Origin: Pseudomonadota bacterium | GTDB taxonomy: Bacteria; Pseudomonadota; Alphaproteobacteria; Acetobacterales; Acetobacteraceae | Length of the DNA: 14,185 nucleotides | Reading direction: 5' to 3' | Assembly (NCBI GenBank): GCA_021808985.1 | Contig: JAKBAQ010000047.1 | Location: 1-14,185 of the forward strand | Shown: in pieces, positions 13,520 through 14,185 of the stretch | Layout: every line of letters starts with the position of its first letter | Numbering within the stretch: position 1 is the stretch's first letter | Position numbers and translations under genes: made by a program | The notes under the pieces: generated by a model | Database searches by the model: none | Told to the model about the DNA's origin: nothing | The model's input: only the letters and a program-made list of their open reading frames with translations

Positions 13520-14185
13520 TTACGCGCTGGCCTGGGTTACGAACTTGGTGACTAGGTAGGGCTCCAGACCTTCGGCGCCGCCCTCTGAGCCGTAGCCGCT
13601 ATCCTTCATGCCGCCGAAGGGCGTTTCAGTGAGGGCGAGGCCATGATGGTTGAGGCCGATCATGCCGGCTTCAATGTCAGCGCCGAGGGCTGTCAATGTC
13701 GTGGCGGAGCGGCTGTAGGCATAGGCGGCGAGGCCGTAAGGCAGGCGGTTGGCCTCGGCCACCGCCTCGCCCAGCGTGCCGAAGGGCATGAACAGCGCCA
13801 GCGGGCCGAAGGGTTCCTCGTTCAGCACGCGGGAGCTGGGCGAGAGGTCGGTGAGGACCGTCGGCTCGAAGAAATAGCCCTTGTTGCCAGCGCGCTTGCC
13901 GCCGGTGGCGATTTTCGCGCCCTTGCTCACGGCATCGGCGAGGAGGGATTCCATCGCCGCGACGCGGCGGTCATTGGCGAGCGGGCCCATGGTGGTGCCG
14001 TCCTCCAGACCGTTGCCGAGCTTGATCGCCTCGCATTTGGCGACGAATTTTTGCAGGAACGGCTGGTAGACCTCGTTCTGCACGATGAAGCGCGTGGGCG
14101 CCACGCAGACCTGCCCGGCATTGCGGAACTTGTTGGCGGCCAGGATGGTGGCCGCGGAGTCAAGGTCGGCATCGTTGAAAATAAT
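13520..14185 (-). CDS. Aldehyde dehydrogenase, probably NAD(P)-dependent succinate-semialdehyde dehydrogenase type, C-terminal part (cut by window end)
   Basis: Aldehyde dehydrogenases oxidise an aldehyde to the acid with NAD(P)+ in the cytoplasm. The frame is open to the window edge and gives the last 221 residues of a protein normally about 480 long. The catalytic cysteine is residue 27 of the fragment, in FRNAGQVCVAPTRFIV. Also seen are the cofactor/active-site NEEPFGPLALFMPF, the YGLAAYAYS stretch, and the C-terminal GLNHHGLALTETPFGGMKDS and GLEPYLVTKFV, which fit the GabD/SSADH group. A GTG inside the fragment is not the start, because the conserved sequence continues upstream of it. Substrate assignment is uncertain: other semialdehyde dehydrogenases, such as 2-oxoglutarate semialdehyde types, look alike in this part. 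It ends at a strong hairpin and a bidirectional terminator. Confidence 0.9.
   Translation of the reverse strand: MIFNDADLDSAATILAANKFRNAGQVCVAPTRFIVQNEVYQPFLQKFVAKCEAIKLGNGLEDGTTMGPLANDRRVAAMESLLADAVSKGAKIATGGKRAGNKGYFFEPTVLTDLSPSSRVLNEEPFGPLALFMPFGTLGEAVAEANRLPYGLAAYAYSRSATTLTALGADIEAGMIGLNHHGLALTETPFGGMKDSGYGSEGGAEGLEPYLVTKFVTQASA

Overview
The window is GC-rich chromosomal DNA from an alphaproteobacterium, most likely Rhodospirillales/Acetobacteraceae. The evidence is the start of a division and cell-wall cluster (mraZ-rsmH-ftsL-ftsI), an A-type RNase P RNA of alphaproteobacterial aspect, an aroA-cmk pair next to the small acidic zinc-ribbon protein (FYDLN/TIGR02300 family) typical of this class, and strong preference for G/C-ending codons. 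The family-level placement is inference; the class-level placement is firmer. There are no insertion sequences, phage genes, CRISPR arrays or tRNAs. Genes within each transcription unit overlap by 3 or 4 bases (ATGA, GTGA or TTGA junctions).

Layout. Positions 1-2246 (minus strand) hold mraZ, rsmH, ftsL and the first codons of ftsI, read leftward. Positions 2459-2850 (minus) hold rnpB, whose likely promoter lies across the end of the next gene. Positions 2869-4307 (minus) hold a djlA-like TerB/J-domain membrane protein followed by an AmiD-type N-acetylmuramoyl-L-alanine amidase. A short divergent region (4308-4388) separates these from a plus-strand pair: a full-length 5-oxoprolinase-type HyuA-HyuB fusion enzyme (4389-7973) overlapping an AsmA-family envelope protein (7970-10750). 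Facing this pair are cmk and aroA (10838-12831, minus). Divergent from aroA is the acidic zinc-ribbon protein (12930-13256, plus). The last gene is the C-terminal part of an aldehyde dehydrogenase (13520-14185, minus, cut by the window edge).

The genes are mostly housekeeping, and several concern the envelope: division (ftsL, ftsI, rsmH, mraZ), peptidoglycan turnover (amidase), envelope chaperone or biogenesis functions (djlA, asmA), and aromatic and nucleotide precursor synthesis (aroA, cmk). No obviously new multi-gene system is visible. The most interesting signals are non-coding. A perfect 20-bp palindrome inside the 3' end of cmk differs from a ParB centromere (parS) site by one symmetric base and is spelled with a run of codons unusual for this genome. 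A 96-base element at 13268-13363 folds almost completely into a three-way junction. Two further strong inverted repeats follow it.
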